A stretch of DNA of 23,347 nt, taken from TH-plancto1 sp031431195 (GTDB lineage: Bacteria; Planctomycetota; Planctomycetia; Planctomycetales; Planctomycetaceae). The notes beneath the pieces are model-generated. The model was given only the letters and a program-made list of their open reading frames with translations, ran no database searches and was not told the origin of the DNA. Each line of letters begins with the position of its first letter. Within the stretch, counting starts at the first letter, position 1. Below, one piece after another: positions 21,829-23,347 of the stretch. The stretch lies in NCBI GenBank assembly GCA_031431195.1, contig JANPCU010000178.1, forward strand, positions 1-23,347. Direction: 5' to 3'. The position numbers and the translations under genes were made by a program.

Positions 21829-21990
21829 CTCGCGCCACCCGAAGGAGAACTTTCGCACGCCCCAGACAGGCACAATGGAAACGCAAATGACACAGCGCGG
21901 CATCGCCGCATCCCAGTGATCTGTCGCCCTCCGAACTGTCGACTCGTCGGGTGGTCTCCGCCGGTTGAACAGAGTGATCGGCTGGGATTC

Positions 21991-22095
21991 AATCTGTGTA
22001 AATCTGTACAATCTGCGTACGTACGAACTCTCCACTCAATCGCAGCTTCGCCCAAGGGAGATGCGGTACACAGATTTCCCAGATTTTCACAGATT
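21991..22095. repeat. Family D hairpin repeat, copy 2
   Basis: The 30 bases at 21991-22020 (AATCTGTGTAAATCTGTACA...) pair with 22066-22095 (...CCAGATTTTCACAGATT); 25 of 30 match. The units are the same as in 5384-5474. The centre includes GTACGTAC (22017-22024), itself palindromic. Confidence 0.78.
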
Positions 22096-22185
22096 CCAGA
22101 GCCCGCAAGGCGGCGACAGGTGGCTGTCGAACGAGAGGGGCCTCCGTAATTCTCTCAGCATACCCAGACTGAAATGGTTTGCAGT

Positions 22186-22249
22186 GCAGAGACGGCAGAG
22201 ACAGCGATTCCTGCGGAACTCTGCGTCCTCCGCGCCCTCTGCGTTTCAC
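22186..22249. repeat. Family E repeat, copy 2 (mostly right arm)
   Basis: The right arm at 22211-22249 (CTGCGTCCTCCGCGCCCTCT, then GCGTTTCAC) matches that at 13223-13253. The left arm (GCAGAGACGGCAGAGACAGC, 22186-22205) pairs only partly. It lies between the cyclase and EVE genes in a gap of about 630 bases that otherwise holds only the Family D repeat. Confidence 0.65.
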
Positions 22250-22460
22250 ACTTTCCGTGACGCTGGATCGAACGATTCCCAGGGCAGCTGGGTTCCAGAG
22301 ATCGCACTCTTCCGGTGCCTGAGGATCTGTGAGGAAACTCTGCCGAGTTTTCTGAGGCACACGGCGGTCCCTCTGTCACACGTGATGCGTTCGCGAAGTG
22401 GTACGAGTCTCGATAGAATGTGAATACCTCACCCCGATTTGCCCTCTCACTGGCGTTTTC

Positions 22461-22964
22461 ATGGCCAAAATTGCAGCCAAAAGCTCCACGAAGTCGCGTC
22501 ACTACTGGCTCTTCAAGTCCGAGCCGGAAGCGTACTCGATTGATGATTTGGTACGTGACGGCACGACCATCTGGGACGGAGTCCGGAACTTTCAAGCTCG
22601 CAACCTGCTCCGGGACGAGATTCGTATTGGGGACCGCGTGCTGTTTTACCACAGCAATGTCGAGCCGATGGCCATCGTCGGTACGATGGAAGTCACCAAG
22701 GCGGGTTACGGCGACTCCACGGCCCGCGACAAGAAAAACGACCACTACGACCCCAAAAGTACGGTCGAGAACCCGATTTGGTTCATGGTCGATGTGCGGC
22801 TGCGGAAAAAGTTTGAGAACCCCGTCACGCGCGACATGCTGAAAGAGTGTTCGGACCTGGGCGAAATGGTCGTGCTGGAGAAGGGGTCGCGGCTCTCCAT
22901 TCAGCCCGTGACCGGTGATGAGTGGCGGGCGATTCACGCTCTGGCCGGTGAAAAGCCAGACTGA
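22461..22964 (+). CDS. EVE-domain protein (THYN1-like)
   Basis: A 167-residue single-domain protein. The block HYWLFKSEPEAYSIDDLVRD (residues about 14-33) and WDGVRNFQARNLLRDEIRIG, followed by DRVLFYHSN and the C-terminal MVVLEKGSRLSIQPVTGDEW, define the EVE domain (PUA-like fold). EVE proteins are thought to bind modified bases in DNA or RNA; in bacteria some are fused to restriction enzymes, while stand-alone forms like this one have no settled role. The frame is open 21 codons further upstream, but the ATG at 22461 puts the domain at the usual position. No strong ribosome binding site is visible. A MoaD-like gene follows after 45 bases on the same strand, possibly co-transcribed. Confidence 0.93.
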   Translation: MAKIAAKSSTKSRHYWLFKSEPEAYSIDDLVRDGTTIWDGVRNFQARNLLRDEIRIGDRVLFYHSNVEPMAIVGTMEVTKAGYGDSTARDKKNDHYDPKSTVENPIWFMVDVRLRKKFENPVTRDMLKECSDLGEMVVLEKGSRLSIQPVTGDEWRAIHALAGEKPD

Positions 22965-23009
22965 GGCTGGTCCACGTTGCTGTGAAAATCCGCTTGGGGA
23001 GTCTCACGC

Positions 23010-23273
23010 ATGGCCCAAGTCTTCATCCCCGCCTCGCTACGGTCCCCAGCGGAAGGCGCGCGGGTGATTGAACTACCCGGCCAAACCGTACGGGATCTGG
23101 TTCTGGCCCTCGAAGCCCAGTATCCATTACTGGTCGGGCGGCTGCGCGAGGGGGATAGCTTGCGTCCGGGTCTGTGCGTGGCCATCGATACGCGGGTGAG
23201 CATCCAGGGCCTACGACAGGCCGTAACTCCTCAGTGCGAGGTCCACTTTCTGCCGACCATCGGCGGCGGGTAA
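23010..23273 (+). CDS. MoaD/ThiS-family small sulfur-carrier-like protein
   Basis: An 87-residue ubiquitin-like beta-grasp protein. It starts MAQVFIPASLRSPAEGARVI, has the TVRDLVLALEAQYPLLVGRL helix and ends CEVHFLPTIGGG. The C-terminal Gly-Gly is the end that is adenylated and thiocarboxylated in MoaD and ThiS, with sulfur passed on to molybdopterin, thiazole or other targets. No MoaE, MoeB/ThiF or ThiG gene is in the window, so the pathway stays open; it could also serve cysteine synthesis (CysO-like). GGGGAG lies nine to ten bases before the ATG. The 45-base gap to the EVE gene suggests one transcript. Confidence 0.85.
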   Translation: MAQVFIPASLRSPAEGARVIELPGQTVRDLVLALEAQYPLLVGRLREGDSLRPGLCVAIDTRVSIQGLRQAVTPQCEVHFLPTIGGG

Positions 23274-23294
23274 GCCAAGATCAGGCGAGCTAGG

Positions 23295-23310
23295 CGGGGG
23301 GCGCCCCCCG
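23295..23310. repeat. Perfect 16-base GC palindrome at window end
   Basis: CGGGGGGCGCCCCCCG is fully self-complementary and lies 22 bases after the MoaD-like stop, inside a very GC-rich run that continues to the window end. With the preceding AGGCGAGCTAGGCGG it may be the start of another Family F-like repeat that the window cuts off, or a terminator without T-run. Confidence 0.5.
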
Positions 23311-23347
23311 CGGGGTGAGAACGCCCGCACAACACACGGGGGGCCCC

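Overview
This window looks like a chromosome segment from a planctomycete, most likely in the Planctomycetaceae. The evidence is a DUF1559 prepilin-type protein with its small lipoprotein partner, the remnant of a planctomycete-type cytochrome c gene, the families of the other genes, a GC-rich base composition, and an unusual density of hairpin-forming intergenic repeats. I cannot name the genus from sequence alone. I saw no tRNA, rRNA, CRISPR array, phage or plasmid gene.

Layout: (1) 210-2087, minus: an SLC13-type permease. (2) 2796-5274, plus: an ECF sigma factor, a membrane-anchored putative anti-sigma protein and an exported protein of unknown function, apparently one operon. (3) 5762-7385, minus: DUF1559 protein, then a perfect terminator hairpin, then a lipoprotein. 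(4) 7386-8641: about 1.25 kb of repeats enclosing the 3' end of a REP-associated tyrosine transposase (RAYT) gene. (5) 8642-12510, plus: a SASA-type carbohydrate esterase, a cytochrome c gene decayed by nonsense codons, and a large AsmA-like membrane protein. (6) 12511-13653: a MITE-like repeat, an IS630-family transposase relic and more repeats. (7) 13684-16845, plus: a formylglycine-generating-enzyme-family protein without the catalytic cysteines, and the tRNA-modification enzyme MnmG. (8) 16855-17900, minus: a compact operon of a DUF6941-like protein, a putative antitoxin and a MazF/PemK-family toxin. (9) 18289-21828, plus: a PIN-TRAM membrane protein and a squalene-hopene-cyclase-family enzyme. 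(10) 22461-23273, plus: an EVE-domain protein and a MoaD/ThiS-like protein.

The most striking content is a population of short palindromic repeats (at least nine kinds by my reading, several with two to four copies). They fill nearly every long gap and also lie in frame inside genes: one in mnmG (residues about 133-166) and three in the cyclase gene (residues about 52-74, 381-426 and 635-671). All four keep the frame open and fall between conserved blocks. At least two of the in-gene elements share sequence with intergenic copies in this window. Subtracting the three cyclase inserts brings the 748-residue protein to about 640, the normal length of the family. This resembles the Rickettsia palindromic elements that become part of proteins, but here several unrelated hairpin families do it, next to a RAYT remnant of the kind of enzyme known to mobilise such repeats. 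I regard this as the best candidate for an undescribed phenomenon here; the link to the RAYT is inference.
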